A stretch of 64,000 nucleotides of DNA from Prevotella sp. CAG:485. Its GTDB lineage: Bacteria > Bacteroidota > Bacteroidia > Bacteroidales > Muribaculaceae. The first letter of the stretch is position 1; each line of letters begins with the position of its first letter. The notes beneath the pieces were generated by a model that did not search any database, had not been told where the DNA came from, and saw only the letters and a program-made list of their open reading frames with translations. Location of the stretch: NCBI GenBank assembly GCA_000437495.1, contig FR897805.1, positions 1-64,000 on the forward strand, given 5' to 3'. A program made the position numbers and the translations under genes. Shown piece by piece: positions 1-8,576 of this stretch.

Positions 1-358
1 GTTCCATATACTCAACCTGACGGCGCAGTTTCGTCCGGTCGCACCAGTAATCATCAGCATCGCACATGGCCATATATTTGCCTCGGCATCGACCCATGGC
101 ACGCAGATAATTCTTCTGCAGACCTACGTTGGTTGAGTTGCGAAACACTTTTATAATATCCGGATAGCGTTGCTGCCACTCGCAAGCCCGCTCATACGTC
201 TCGTCGGGTGAACAGTCGTCGGCAATTATAAGCTCTATGGGGAACGGGGCTTTCTGGTGGATTACGCCTTTAATGGCTCGTTCAATTAGGTCTTGCTGGC
301 GGTATGCAACCATCACCACGCTCACCATGGGCTCTCCGGTATGTTTGAAAAGTGTCAT
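1..358 (-). CDS. Glycosyltransferase family 2, N-terminal part (runs off the left edge)
   Basis: The first 119 codons of a GT-A fold glycosyltransferase are visible. They include the nucleotide-binding start (VSVVMVAYRQQDLIERAI), the LIIADDCSPDET segment, the NVGLQKNYLRA segment and the metal-binding CDADDYW (DxD-like) motif. Proteins of this family transfer a sugar from a nucleotide-sugar to a surface glycan; acceptor and sugar cannot be told from this fragment. The ATG at 358 is preceded by TAATTTTG with only four bases between, so the mRNA is probably leaderless. The terminator of the upstream porA gene lies directly behind that promoter. The C-terminus is outside the window. Confidence 0.9.
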   Translation of the reverse strand, partial: MTLFKHTGEPMVSVVMVAYRQQDLIERAIKGVIHQKAPFPIELIIADDCSPDETYERACEWQQRYPDIIKVFRNSTNVGLQKNYLRAMGRCRGKYMAMCDADDYWCDRTKLRRQVEYME

Positions 359-362
359 GATG

Positions 363-391
363 CAAAATTACAGAAAAATCCATAACTCCAA
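363..391 (-). promoter_or_regulatory. Promoter of the glycosyltransferase gene
   Basis: On the minus strand a TAATTTTG -7 box (363-370) is preceded by TTG (389-391) at 18 bp spacing. The TTG lies in the loop of the porA terminator hairpin. The start codon begins at 358. Confidence 0.6.
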
Positions 392-414
392 GCATCGGAG
401 TTATGGATTTTTTT
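374..414 (-). terminator. Rho-independent terminator of porA
   Basis: A perfect 16-bp inverted repeat (AAAAATCCATAACTCC and its complement) encloses a 7-base loop and carries T runs on both sides, so it could work in both directions. It sits 25 bp after the porA stop codon. Confidence 0.85.
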
Positions 415-438
415 AATCGGGTTTATGCCTGAGAAGTA

Positions 439-3400
439 TTATTTGCGCAGAGCCTCCTCTTCAGGTGTGAGTTCGGGGTCTTGTCCCCATGCCTGTTTGC
501 TCAGACGCACATAGTTGTTGTAACGCCAGCGTGCATTGTCTTCTGCAGCCTTGAAGAGCTCGGCTGCTTCATCGGGGTATTGTTTCAGCACTGAAGCGAA
601 ACGAACCTCTCCTTTGAGGAAGTCGATGAATTTTGACCAGTCAGGCTCTTTGCTGTCGAGTACGAACGGATTCTGATTCTGAGCCTCATTTTCGGGGTTG
701 TAGCGCCACAGCTGCCAGTAACCACATTCCACGGCACGCTTCTCTTCATCCTGGCTGCGTCCCATGCCGGCTTTGATGCCGTGGTTGATGCAGGGTGAGT
801 AGGCTATTACCAGCGACGGTCCGTCGTAAGCCTCGGCCTCGCGCAGAGCTTTCAGCGTCTGAGCCTGGTCGGCGCCCATGGCTATCTGAGCCACATAAAC
901 GTATCCGTAAGTGGTGGCCATCAGGCCGAGGTCTTTCTTGCGTATGCGCTTGCCGGCTGCCGCAAACTTGGCTATTGCGCCTAACGGGGTGGATTTCGAC
1001 GACTGGCCGCCGGTGTTGGAGTAAACCTCCGTGTCGAGTACCAGTATGTTAACGTTCTTGCCGCTGGCAATGACGTGGTCAAGGCCGCCGTAACCGATGT
1101 CGTAGCTGGCACCGTCGCCGCCTATAATCCACTGACTGCGTTTGGGCAGATAGCCGCTCAGGCTGAGCAGAGTTTGGCAATCGGAGCAGCCTTTCTCGGC
1201 GCCTTTCTTTGCCAGCTCAATGAGTCGGCGGGCTGCCACAACCGATTTCTCGGCGTCGTCGCGGTCGTTGAGCCACTGCTGAGCTGCTTCGCGGTTTTCC
1301 TGCGGCATTTCAGGGCAGTTAACCACATTCTGCAGCATCTCTACAAGGCGTTCGCGCATCTTGTCATAGGCCAGGGTCATGCCGAGGCCATATTCGCAGA
1401 AGTCTTCGAACAGTGAATTTGCCCATGCGGGACCGCAACCGTTGGCGTCGGTGCAATAAGGCGTTGAGGGAATGGAAGCCGAGTAGATGGAGGTGCAGCC
1501 GGTGGCGTTGGCCACTACCTCGCGGCTGCCAAACAGCTGCGTGATGAGCTTGAGGTAAGGTGTCTCGCCGCATCCCGAGCAGGCGCCGGAGAACTCAAAC
1601 AGAGGCTGCGCAAACTGGCTGTTCTTGACGTTGAGTTTTACGTCGACCAGATTGGCCTTGTTGCTTACGTTCTTTACCAGGTAATCCCAGTTTGCCTGCT
1701 GGCCTTCCTGAGTCTCGAAATGCTTCATCGACAGCGCTTTGTTGCCGCGCATTCCCGGACATACATCCACGCAGTTGCCGCAGCCCAGACAGTCGAGCAC
1801 GTCAACCTGCTGCACAAATTTAAGACCGGTGAAATCTTTGCCTATGGCCGGTTTCATGTGTTCGTCGCCGAAGGGAGCGGCGGCCTGTTCGTTGGCATTG
1901 AGCAGGAAGGGACGGATGGCAGCGTGAGGACAAACATACGAGCAGCGGTTGCACTGTATGCAATTATCCTTGTTCCATTCCGGCACAAAGGCTGCCACGC
2001 CGCGTTTTTCGTAGGCTGCTGTGCCCTGAGGCCAGGTGCCGTCAACACTGCTCAGGAAGGCGCTTACGGGCAGCGAATCGCCGTTCTGACGGTTGATGGG
2101 AACAACTACGTTGGTGATGAACTCGGGTGCGTCGGGTACCGGCAGCGAGCTGTCGGGAAGTTCTGCCCAGGCAGGGTCAACCTCCAGCTTGTGATATTCG
2201 TTGCCGCGGTCTACGGCCTGATAGTTCATGTCGACTATATTCTGGCCCTTCTTGGCGTAGCTCTTAACGATGAATTTCTTCATCTGCTCAACGGCCAAAT
2301 CAACTGGAATGACTTCCGTGATGCGGAAGAAGGCCGACTGAAGTATGGTATTGGTGCGGTTGCCAAGACCTATCTCCTGAGCTATCTTCGAGGCGTTGAT
2401 ATAGTAGAGCGAGATGTTGTTCTGTGCCAGATATTTCTTGACGCTGTTGGGCAGATTCTTGGCCAGCTCATCGGCATTCCAAATGGTGTTGAGCAGGAAA
2501 GTGCCGCCGGGCTGAAGACCGCGCATAACGTCGTACATGTGCAGATATGCCTGAACATGGCATGCCACGAAATTGGGCGTGTTCACCAGATATGTTGAAC
2601 GGATGGGTACGTCGCCGAAACGGAGATGCGAGCATGTGAAGCCGCCCGATTTCTTTGAGTCGTAGGCGAAATAGGCCTGACAGTATTTGTTGGTGTTGTC
2701 GCCGATTATCTTCACCGAGTTCTTGTTGGCGCCTACAGTGCCGTCGGCACCCAGACCATAGAACTTAGCCTGGAAGATGCTGGGGTCGCTGAGGTTTACC
2801 TCCTCGTGAACGGGCAGCGAATGGTAGGTTACATCGTCAACAATGCCTATGGTGAAAGCATTCTTGGGCTCCGGCAGGCTGAGGTTCTCGTATACTGACA
2901 GCAGCTGAGCCGGAGTGGTGTCTTTTGAGCCGAGACCGTAGCGGCCGCCAACAATCAGCGGGGCATCTTCGCGGCCGTAGAAGGCATCTTTCACGTCAAG
3001 ATAGAGCGGCATGCCCGGAGCGCCCTGTTCGCGGGTGCGGTCGAGCACGGCGATGCGCTTGGCTGTGGCCGGGATGGCGGCAAGCAGATGCTTGGTGGAG
3101 AACGGACGGAACAGTCGTACGCTTACCATACCTGTCTTTTCGCCTTTGGCGTTGAGGTAATCAATGGTCTCGCGCAGAGCCTCCGTAACGCTGCCCATGG
3201 CTATCACAACGCGGTCAGCATCCGGTGCGCCGTAATAGTCGAACAGATGATATTTGCGACCCGTGATGGCAGATACCTTATCCATGTAGCTCTGCACAAT
3301 CTCGGGCACTTTCTCGTAATATGAGTTGCTTACCTCACAGTGCTGGAAGTAAGTGTCGGGATTCTCGGCGGTGCCTCTTGCCACCGGTTTGGTGGGGTTG

Positions 3401-4029
3401 AGGGCGCGCTCGCGGAACTCGGCCAAAGCCTTGCGGTCGAGCAGCGGCTCCAGGTCCTCATTGTCGAGATATTCAATTTTCTGTATCTCGTGGCTGGTGC
3501 GGAAACCGTCGAAGAAGTTTACAAAAGGCACGCGTGCGCTGATGGTGCTGAGATGAGCCACACCGGCCAAATCCATCACTTCCTGCACACTGCCTTCGGC
3601 CAACATGGCAAAGCCTGTCTGGCGCACTGCCATAACGTCCTGATGGTCGCCGAAGATGCTGAGAGCATGGCCGGCAATGGCACGTGCCGATACATGAAAG
3701 ACGCACGGCAGCAATTCGCCGGCTATCTTGTACATGTTGGGTATCATGAGCAACAGACCCTGAGAGGCTGTGTATGTGCTTGTCAGTGCGCCACCCTGAA
3801 GCGATCCGTGAACGGCTCCGGCAGCGCCTGCCTCGCTCTGCATCTCCTGCACCAGTACGCGCTCGCCGAACAGGTTCTTGCGGCCTGCTGCCGACCAGTC
3901 GTCTACATACTCGGCCATCGTAGATGACGGAGTGATGGGGTAGATGGCAGCAACTTCGGTAAACATATAACTGATGTGGGCAGCAGCCTGGTTGCCGTCG
4001 CACGTCATAAACTTCTTTGCTTTTTCCAT
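439..4029 (-). CDS. nifJ: Pyruvate:ferredoxin (flavodoxin) oxidoreductase, single-chain
   Basis: This 1196-residue enzyme oxidatively decarboxylates pyruvate to acetyl-CoA and CO2 and reduces ferredoxin, the central anaerobic pyruvate step in the cytoplasm. All domains of the fused homodimeric type are present: the N-terminal pyrimidine-binding domain (PITPSSTMAE near residue 33), the middle gamma-type domain, two 4Fe-4S sites (C690, C693, C696, C700 and C747, C750, C753, C757), and a C-terminal TPP domain (GDGASYDIGYGG near 980, then DTEVYSNTGGQSSKSTPLG). The length is typical of the family. It is a single-gene transcript with its own promoter and terminator. The name porA is also used for it. 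Confidence 0.97.
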   Translation of the reverse strand: MEKAKKFMTCDGNQAAAHISYMFTEVAAIYPITPSSTMAEYVDDWSAAGRKNLFGERVLVQEMQSEAGAAGAVHGSLQGGALTSTYTASQGLLLMIPNMYKIAGELLPCVFHVSARAIAGHALSIFGDHQDVMAVRQTGFAMLAEGSVQEVMDLAGVAHLSTISARVPFVNFFDGFRTSHEIQKIEYLDNEDLEPLLDRKALAEFRERALNPTKPVARGTAENPDTYFQHCEVSNSYYEKVPEIVQSYMDKVSAITGRKYHLFDYYGAPDADRVVIAMGSVTEALRETIDYLNAKGEKTGMVSVRLFRPFSTKHLLAAIPATAKRIAVLDRTREQGAPGMPLYLDVKDAFYGREDAPLIVGGRYGLGSKDTTPAQLLSVYENLSLPEPKNAFTIGIVDDVTYHSLPVHEEVNLSDPSIFQAKFYGLGADGTVGANKNSVKIIGDNTNKYCQAYFAYDSKKSGGFTCSHLRFGDVPIRSTYLVNTPNFVACHVQAYLHMYDVMRGLQPGGTFLLNTIWNADELAKNLPNSVKKYLAQNNISLYYINASKIAQEIGLGNRTNTILQSAFFRITEVIPVDLAVEQMKKFIVKSYAKKGQNIVDMNYQAVDRGNEYHKLEVDPAWAELPDSSLPVPDAPEFITNVVVPINRQNGDSLPVSAFLSSVDGTWPQGTAAYEKRGVAAFVPEWNKDNCIQCNRCSYVCPHAAIRPFLLNANEQAAAPFGDEHMKPAIGKDFTGLKFVQQVDVLDCLGCGNCVDVCPGMRGNKALSMKHFETQEGQQANWDYLVKNVSNKANLVDVKLNVKNSQFAQPLFEFSGACSGCGETPYLKLITQLFGSREVVANATGCTSIYSASIPSTPYCTDANGCGPAWANSLFEDFCEYGLGMTLAYDKMRERLVEMLQNVVNCPEMPQENREAAQQWLNDRDDAEKSVVAARRLIELAKKGAEKGCSDCQTLLSLSGYLPKRSQWIIGGDGASYDIGYGGLDHVIASGKNVNILVLDTEVYSNTGGQSSKSTPLGAIAKFAAAGKRIRKKDLGLMATTYGYVYVAQIAMGADQAQTLKALREAEAYDGPSLVIAYSPCINHGIKAGMGRSQDEEKRAVECGYWQLWRYNPENEAQNQNPFVLDSKEPDWSKFIDFLKGEVRFASVLKQYPDEAAELFKAAEDNARWRYNNYVRLSKQAWGQDPELTPEEEALRK

Positions 4030-4064
4030 ATATTGATAAGATGTGTGTTTTTTATAGGTGTTTA

Positions 4065-4072
4065 CAAAATTA
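4065..4072 (-). promoter_or_regulatory. -7 box upstream of the pyruvate:ferredoxin oxidoreductase
   Basis: TAATTTTG on the minus strand, about 35 bp before the start codon. No clear -33 TTG was found at the usual distance. Confidence 0.45.
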
Positions 4073-4242
4073 GATTTTACGGCCCCGATATTGGTCAGAC
4101 CGCTTTCTTAAATGATAACACCAATGTAGAACTTTTGTTTGCGCTGCAAAATTATTGAAAATCGGCGAAATATGCAACCCTCGCGCTTATCAGGGGTGCC
4201 AGCAGCCGGTTATCAATAGAGATAACGAAGAGAGAGCATAAA

Positions 4243-5322
4243 TTATTTTGCGCCTTGCGTCAGCGTTCGCCAGCGGGCAAGCAGGTTGGAGAAGTCTTCG
4301 GGCAACGGAGCCTCAAAGTCCATTTCCTTGCCGGTGGCGGGATGGCGGAAACCGAGTGTGCGGGCATGAAGAGCCTGTCGAGGACAAGCCTCAAAACAAT
4401 GTTGTATGAACTGGCGGTAAGCCCCGGAGGTGGTGCCGCGCAGAATCTTATCGCCGCCGTAACGGGCATCGTTGAACAACGGATGTCCGAGTGACGACAG
4501 ATGCACACGTATCTGATGCGTGCGCCCCGTTTCTAGCTTACATTCAATCAGAGTGGTATAACCGAAATGTTCCAGCGTGCGGTAATGCGTAACAGCATGC
4601 TTGCCCACAATCTCATCCGGCGCAATGGCCATGCGCAGCTTGTCGCGCGGGTCGCGGTAGATGGGAGCGTCAACAGTGCCGGTTTTCGTTTTAGGCTCGC
4701 CCCATACCAATGCGTTGTAGAGGCGGCGCGTGGTCTTGTTGAAAAACTGTATGCCCAAATCGGTCTTTGCTTCCGGCGTCTTGGCTATCACCAGCAGGCC
4801 GCTGGTGTCTTTGTCGATGCGGTGCACCAGACCGAGACGCGGGTCGTTGACGTCGTAACCGTCCGTGTCGCGGAAATAATAAGCCAAGGCATTCACCAGC
4901 GTCCCCGTCCAGTTGCCATGACCCGGATGCACCACCAGACCCGCAGGTTTGTTGACCACCAACACCACATCATCTTCATAAACCACATCGAGGGGTATGT
5001 TCTCGGGCAGAATCTCGAAGTCGTAACGCGGCCTGTCCATGACGATGCTGATTTCGTCGGCCGGTTTTACCTGATAGCTTGATTTTGCGGGGCGACCGTT
5101 GACGAGAATGCAGCCGGCGTCGGCAGCCTGCTGAATACGGTTACGCGAGGTGCGTTCCATGCGCGTAACCAGATATTTGTCAATGCGCAGCGGCTTCTGC
5201 CCCTTGTCGGCAGTAAAATGGAAATGCTCGTAGAGTTCCCTGCCGTCTGGCAGAGTTATCAGCGTGTCGGGAGCCTCTTCCTCCCCTTCCGGGCAGGGCA
5301 ATATGGGTTCGCGCTCTTCCAC
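4243..5322 (-). CDS. rluD: RluD-family 23S rRNA pseudouridine synthase
   Basis: The 359-residue protein has an N-terminal S4-type RNA-binding domain (about residues 44-105, RIDKYLVTRMERTSRNRIQQ) and the RluA/RluD catalytic domain with the HRIDKDTSGLLV motif, in which D170 is the expected catalytic aspartate. RluD enzymes convert uridines of 23S rRNA helix 69 to pseudouridine; the exact target here is inferred from family and length. The N-terminal 30 residues are acidic and look like a lineage-specific extension. The start lies 2 bp after the stop of the PASTA gene, so the two are almost certainly co-transcribed. Confidence 0.92.
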   Translation of the reverse strand: MEEREPILPCPEGEEEAPDTLITLPDGRELYEHFHFTADKGQKPLRIDKYLVTRMERTSRNRIQQAADAGCILVNGRPAKSSYQVKPADEISIVMDRPRYDFEILPENIPLDVVYEDDVVLVVNKPAGLVVHPGHGNWTGTLVNALAYYFRDTDGYDVNDPRLGLVHRIDKDTSGLLVIAKTPEAKTDLGIQFFNKTTRRLYNALVWGEPKTKTGTVDAPIYRDPRDKLRMAIAPDEIVGKHAVTHYRTLEHFGYTTLIECKLETGRTHQIRVHLSSLGHPLFNDARYGGDKILRGTTSGAYRQFIQHCFEACPRQALHARTLGFRHPATGKEMDFEAPLPEDFSNLLARWRTLTQGAK

Positions 5323-5324
5323 TC

Positions 5325-6134
5325 TTATAAGCCTATGGTCTCATTTTCACCCTCTTCCGAGCCGCCGCCTTCACCTTCGTAATGATAGGTGCCTTGACCT
5401 GATTCCTCCGTAGAAGGCTGCACCTGATAGGGAGATTCGCTTTCCTCTTCCTCAATCAAGGAGGGTTCTACAGGCGGATTGAACATCGGGTCACGCAGCA
5501 TTTCAAGATTATATAATGAGTCGAAGAGCAGGTTCAGACCGTCGTTGTATACCTCAAGAACAATCCGGGCCGTTACGGGCACAATCTGGCGTTTGCGCAC
5601 CGGTCGCCCGTCGGCGAGCACACGAACCACCATATCCTTGTTGTCGCCAAGCACATATACCACCTTTATGCTCTTGAAGCCAAGCTCCTGCAGATGCGCC
5701 AGGGCAGAGCGATAGGGCATACCGCGCATGGCGTTGAGACCCGGACGATCTTCCTCGTCAATCATCACCTGCTTGGGGTGTAAGGCGTTGATGTAGAGGA
5801 ATACCTTGCGGCCTGGTTTGGCTATCTCGCCATATTTGGGGAATTGCTCAATGACGATGCCGGGACGCAGGTCGTCGCGGTAGAGCGAGTCGCGAATCTC
5901 CACGCGGAAACCGGCGTCATGCAGTTTCTGCGTGGCGTCGGAGTAGTTGAGATTCTCCACATTCGGCACCTTTGTTGTCTGCCCGTGTTTGGTGAAGAGC
6001 GCGAGCGAGAAATAGGTGATGAACAGACCCAGCACAGCCAGGGCCACGATGAGCAGGAAATTCACCCAGATAGGATGCTTTCCGCCGAAAATGCCTCTTT
6101 TAGGCTCCTTATTTTGGACGTCGTTAGTCTTCAA
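5325..6134 (-). CDS. PASTA-domain membrane protein
   Basis: 269 residues: a short cytoplasmic N-terminus, one membrane segment (about 27-49, FLLIVALAVLGLFITYF), then three consecutive PASTA repeats (about 55-215; the first begins TTKVPNVENLNYSDATQKL), and an acidic Glu/Ser-rich tail. PASTA domains bind peptidoglycan or muropeptides in other bacteria. There is no kinase or transpeptidase domain, so this is a stand-alone PASTA anchor of unknown function, as is common in Bacteroidetes. It is the first gene of a two-gene operon with rluD and is divergent from bamD. Confidence 0.85.
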   Translation of the reverse strand: MKTNDVQNKEPKRGIFGGKHPIWVNFLLIVALAVLGLFITYFSLALFTKHGQTTKVPNVENLNYSDATQKLHDAGFRVEIRDSLYRDDLRPGIVIEQFPKYGEIAKPGRKVFLYINALHPKQVMIDEEDRPGLNAMRGMPYRSALAHLQELGFKSIKVVYVLGDNKDMVVRVLADGRPVRKRQIVPVTARIVLEVYNDGLNLLFDSLYNLEMLRDPMFNPPVEPSLIEEEESESPYQVQPSTEESGQGTYHYEGEGGGSEEGENETIGL

Positions 6135-6160
6135 ATTGAATCGATCTTGATTTCAAGCCA

Positions 6161-6168
6161 CAAAATTA
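6161..6168 (-). promoter_or_regulatory. -7 box of the PASTA-rluD operon
   Basis: TAATTTTG on the minus strand, 26 bp before the PASTA start codon. It lies back-to-back with the bamD promoter. Confidence 0.5.
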
Positions 6169-6211
6169 GTGAAAAAATCAGAAACTATGGTCAAGAATCA
6201 AATTTTTTTAT

Positions 6212-6219
6212 TACCTTTG
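6212..6219 (+). promoter_or_regulatory. -7 box of bamD
   Basis: TACCTTTG lies 9 bases before the first lipoprotein ATG (6229). Transcription therefore begins at or just before the start codon. ATGs further upstream (6169) would not be on this mRNA. Confidence 0.6.
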
Positions 6220-6228
6220 CAGCCGATT

Positions 6229-7041
6229 ATGAGAAGGAAAATGCGTTGCACTTTCTTGCTTATGCTGTTACTGGCCATGCTTACAGGTTGTGGCGAGTAT
6301 AATCGTGTGCTGAAAAGCAAGGATGTGGATGTAAGATATAACTACGCCAAGAAGGCGTATGAACAAGGGAAATATCTTCAGGCTTCAACAATTCTTGACG
6401 GCCTGATAACACCATTGCGCGGAGGGCCGCGTGGCGAGGAGGCGCTCTATCTCCTTGCCATGAGCTATTACAAGAATCAGGATTACCTGAATTCGGGCGT
6501 CTATTTCCGCACCTATTACGGGCGTTATCCCAAGGGCATTTATGCCGAGGATGCGCATTTCTATTCGGGCTACGGCTATTACAAGGAATCGCCCGACCCT
6601 CAGCTTGACCAGTCGCTGACGCTGAAGGCTACGCAGGAGTTGCAAAACTTCCTCGACCTCTACCCGAAAAGCGAACGTGCCGAAACGGCGCGCAACGCTC
6701 TTTTTGAACTGCAGGACAAGCTGACTATGAAGGAGCTGCAAAACGCAAATCTCTATTATAACCTGGGCATGTATCTGGGCAATAACTACCAAAGCGCCGT
6801 TATTGTGGCTCAGAATGCCCTCAAGCTCTTCCCTTATTCCAAATATAAGGAGGACTTCGAGATGCTGATTCTCAAATCAAAGTATCAGATGGCCCGCCAG
6901 AGTGTTGAGGAGAAAAAGGAGGAACGTTTTCGCGATGTTATCGACGAGTATTACTCGTTCATCAACAACTACCCCGACGGTCCTAATCGCAAAGAGGCCG
7001 ATAACATCTACAAGATAGCAAAATCACACACGGGAAAATAA
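6229..7041 (+). CDS. bamD: BamD-type outer membrane assembly lipoprotein
   Basis: About 270 residues with a lipoprotein signal (MRRKMRCTFLLMLLLAMLTG, cysteine at the LTGC lipobox) followed by TPR repeats (YNYAKKAYEQGKYLQAS, then ALYLLAMSYYKNQDYLNSG) that match BamD/YfiO. BamD helps BamA fold beta-barrel proteins into the outer membrane. I place the start at 6229 because the promoter -7 box ends at 6219; the ATG at 6241 is also possible and would still leave a full signal peptide. The rpoZ gene follows 49 bp downstream on the same strand, and the pair is commonly adjacent in Bacteroidetes. Confidence 0.92.
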   Translation: MRRKMRCTFLLMLLLAMLTGCGEYNRVLKSKDVDVRYNYAKKAYEQGKYLQASTILDGLITPLRGGPRGEEALYLLAMSYYKNQDYLNSGVYFRTYYGRYPKGIYAEDAHFYSGYGYYKESPDPQLDQSLTLKATQELQNFLDLYPKSERAETARNALFELQDKLTMKELQNANLYYNLGMYLGNNYQSAVIVAQNALKLFPYSKYKEDFEMLILKSKYQMARQSVEEKKEERFRDVIDEYYSFINNYPDGPNRKEADNIYKIAKSHTGK

Positions 7042-7090
7042 AGATATTGTTAAAGGCTGGCTCCGTGCCATGCCTGCAATAAGATAAAAT

Positions 7091-7426
7091 ATGGATTACA
7101 AGAGAACCAACGCGCCACTCAATACCGTTACCCGCGACCTGAACAAGATGGCCGAGCAGACCGGCAACGTCTACGAATCGGTATGCATCATAGCCCGCCG
7201 GGCAAATGAAATTGCAGTGGAAATCAAAAAAGACCTCGAAAAGAAACTTCAGGAATTCGCTGCCAGCGACAACATGGAAGAGGTTACCGAAAACCGGGAA
7301 CAGATTGAGATATCGAAGTTCTACGAGCGTCTGCCCAAACCTACGCTGATAGCAACGCAGGAATACATAGACCATAAGCTCTATTTCTCCAATCCTGCCA
7401 AACAGCGCGATCAGCTCGAAGACTGA
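7091..7426 (+). CDS. rpoZ: RNA polymerase omega subunit, Bacteroidetes type
   Basis: 111 residues resembling the Rpb6/omega family. The helical core NVYESVCIIARRANEIAVEI corresponds to the conserved segment that wraps the beta-prime C-terminus, followed by a lineage-typical tail ending in KPTLIATQEYIDHKLYF. Omega assists assembly of RNA polymerase in the cytoplasm. Its place directly after bamD supports the call. A rho-independent terminator follows at 7453. Confidence 0.82.
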   Translation: MDYKRTNAPLNTVTRDLNKMAEQTGNVYESVCIIARRANEIAVEIKKDLEKKLQEFAASDNMEEVTENREQIEISKFYERLPKPTLIATQEYIDHKLYFSNPAKQRDQLED

Positions 7427-7452
7427 TACACAGTGCATTGCACAGATTTTTT

Positions 7453-7486
7453 AAGCCCGCCGCAACCCGGCAGGCTTATTTTTTTG
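7453..7486 (+). terminator. Terminator of bamD-rpoZ
   Basis: A 10-bp stem (AAGCCCGCCG / CGGCAGGCTT, one G-U pair) with a 5-base loop is followed by a T7 tract. Confidence 0.8.
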
Positions 7487-7538
7487 TTTATATGGCAGGG
7501 AAGGATAACTGTATATATCAGAGAAGGATAACTGTAAT

Positions 7539-7628
7539 AAAAAACGAAAGGAGATAACCGTCTCGGTCGCTCCTTTCGATAAGTTCTACAGGTAAAAATC
7601 TTAAGGTAAAAAAGATTGCTTTAGGTTC
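7539..7628 (-). ncRNA. Candidate small RNA, about 90 nt, family not recognised
   Basis: The stretch from rpoZ to lpxH holds no ORF, but the minus strand has a full promoter (TTTG near 7662-7665, TACCTTTG at 7633-7640) and, about 60 nt downstream, a strong hairpin (CGAAAGGAG at 7545-7553 pairing with CTCCTTTCG at 7570-7578, with an inner ACCG/CGGT stem) followed by T6 (7544-7539). Promoter, short body and intrinsic terminator together predict a transcript of about 90 nt. The body includes two short near-repeats of TTTTTACCT. No known RNA family was recognised by eye. It lies downstream of and antiparallel to rpoZ. Confidence 0.55.
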
Positions 7629-7632
7629 GGTG

Positions 7633-7665
7633 CAAAGGTAATACATTTTCTGACAATCTGCCAAA
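7633..7665 (-). promoter_or_regulatory. Promoter of the candidate small RNA
   Basis: TACCTTTG -7 box (7633-7640) with ATTTGG upstream on the minus strand at about 21 bp spacing. No ORF follows before the terminator. Confidence 0.6.
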
Positions 7666-7689
7666 TAAATTGTCTTAAAAATGAACAAA

Positions 7690-7710
7690 CATGTTGTAAA
7701 ACATAAAAAT
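7690..7710. repeat. AT-rich palindrome, copy 1 of 3
   Basis: CATGTTGTAAAACAT with one mismatch in the palindrome. It belongs with the copies at 7743-7763 and 35047-35067. Confidence 0.45.
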
Positions 7711-7742
7711 TTGGCGGTTGAGAAGATTTTCAGTCCGAAAAA

Positions 7743-7763
7743 TATGTTTTAAAACATATTTTT
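7743..7763. repeat. AT-rich palindrome, copy 2 of 3
   Basis: A perfect palindrome with ATGTTTTAAAACAT at its centre, extended by A5/T5 on the outside (7739-7764). It lies 20 bp after the lpxH stop and may serve as an AT-rich terminator for lpxH. A related copy lies at 7690-7710 and a closely matching one (19 of 21) at 35047-35067. The rest of the 356-bp gap 7427-7782 contains the rpoZ terminator, the candidate small RNA and its promoter. Confidence 0.6.
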
Positions 7764-7782
7764 CAGCTATGCCCTTATCAAA

Positions 7783-8568
7783 TTATTGGAGCTGAGAAGT
7801 GGTGTCTGCGCTCGGGTGAAAAGAGTGCAGCGACAGCGAGTGGCCGTCGAAAACGGCATAGCTGAAATGCTTGAGCCAGTCGCCGAGCACAATCATCTCA
7901 GACTCTTTGCCGAGACTTCGTCGCGCCATAATGTGCAGATGCCCGAAGAGGAAATATCGCGTCAGCGGATGGTCTGCCAAATACCCTTTGCAGAAATTTT
8001 CAAGACGCAAAAGAGCTGCTGCGCTCCGTTCGTCATTGTCGCTAAGCTGCGGCTTTTGGCGCGATGAGGCACTCCAGCGCAAGGCAAAAGGAATTGTCCA
8101 GCGCGGATTCAGACTCGCATACAGACGCTGGCAGAATTTATTGCGAAATAACTTCTGCATGATGCAGAACCAGCGCGAGTCGCACCCGGTCCGGTCGCCG
8201 TGAGCCAGATAGAAGTCGGAGCCATTGATGGTTACGGCCAGACTCGAATCTACCACCCTAATGCCCAATTCCGTGGGCAGATAATCGAATATCCAGATGT
8301 CGTGATTGCCGGTGAGCCACGTTATCTCCACCCCTTCGTCGCTCAGCTCGGCTAATTTGCCGAAAAGTCGCACGAAGCCGCGCGGCACCACATAGCGGTA
8401 TTCATACCAGTAATCCAGGATATCGCCGAGCAGATATACGGCTTTGGCCTTATGCTTGATGCTGTCGAGAAACGCCACGGCGCGGCGTTCGCGGTCGCGC
8501 GACCCCTTGTCGTAGGCCGCACCTAAATGCAAGTCGCTGAGAAAGTAAGTGTTGCAGGCGTTGCGCAT
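7783..8568 (-). CDS. lpxH: UDP-2,3-diacylglucosamine pyrophosphatase
   Basis: This 261-residue calcineurin-fold enzyme hydrolyses UDP-2,3-diacylglucosamine to lipid X, the fourth step of lipid A synthesis at the cytoplasmic face of the inner membrane. Metal-binding motifs are visible in order: SDLHLG, LLGDILDYW, LTGNHDIWIF, AHGDRTGC and FGHLHIM. The open frame extends upstream to 8631, but the internal ATG at 8568 is preferred: it lies 8 bp after the stop of the preceding DUF59 gene and directly precedes the conserved YFLSDLHLG. It is second in a two-gene operon. Confidence 0.9.
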   Translation of the reverse strand: MRNACNTYFLSDLHLGAAYDKGSRDRERRAVAFLDSIKHKAKAVYLLGDILDYWYEYRYVVPRGFVRLFGKLAELSDEGVEITWLTGNHDIWIFDYLPTELGIRVVDSSLAVTINGSDFYLAHGDRTGCDSRWFCIMQKLFRNKFCQRLYASLNPRWTIPFALRWSASSRQKPQLSDNDERSAAALLRLENFCKGYLADHPLTRYFLFGHLHIMARRSLGKESEMIVLGDWLKHFSYAVFDGHSLSLHSFHPSADTTSQLQ

Positions 8569-8576
8569 ACCCCTGT

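Noticed and set aside
1720..2598. A 292-codon open frame antisense to the pyruvate:ferredoxin oxidoreductase gene
   Set aside because: It is a mirror of a strongly coding gene with no promoter, no family similarity and a composition expected of the complementary strand.
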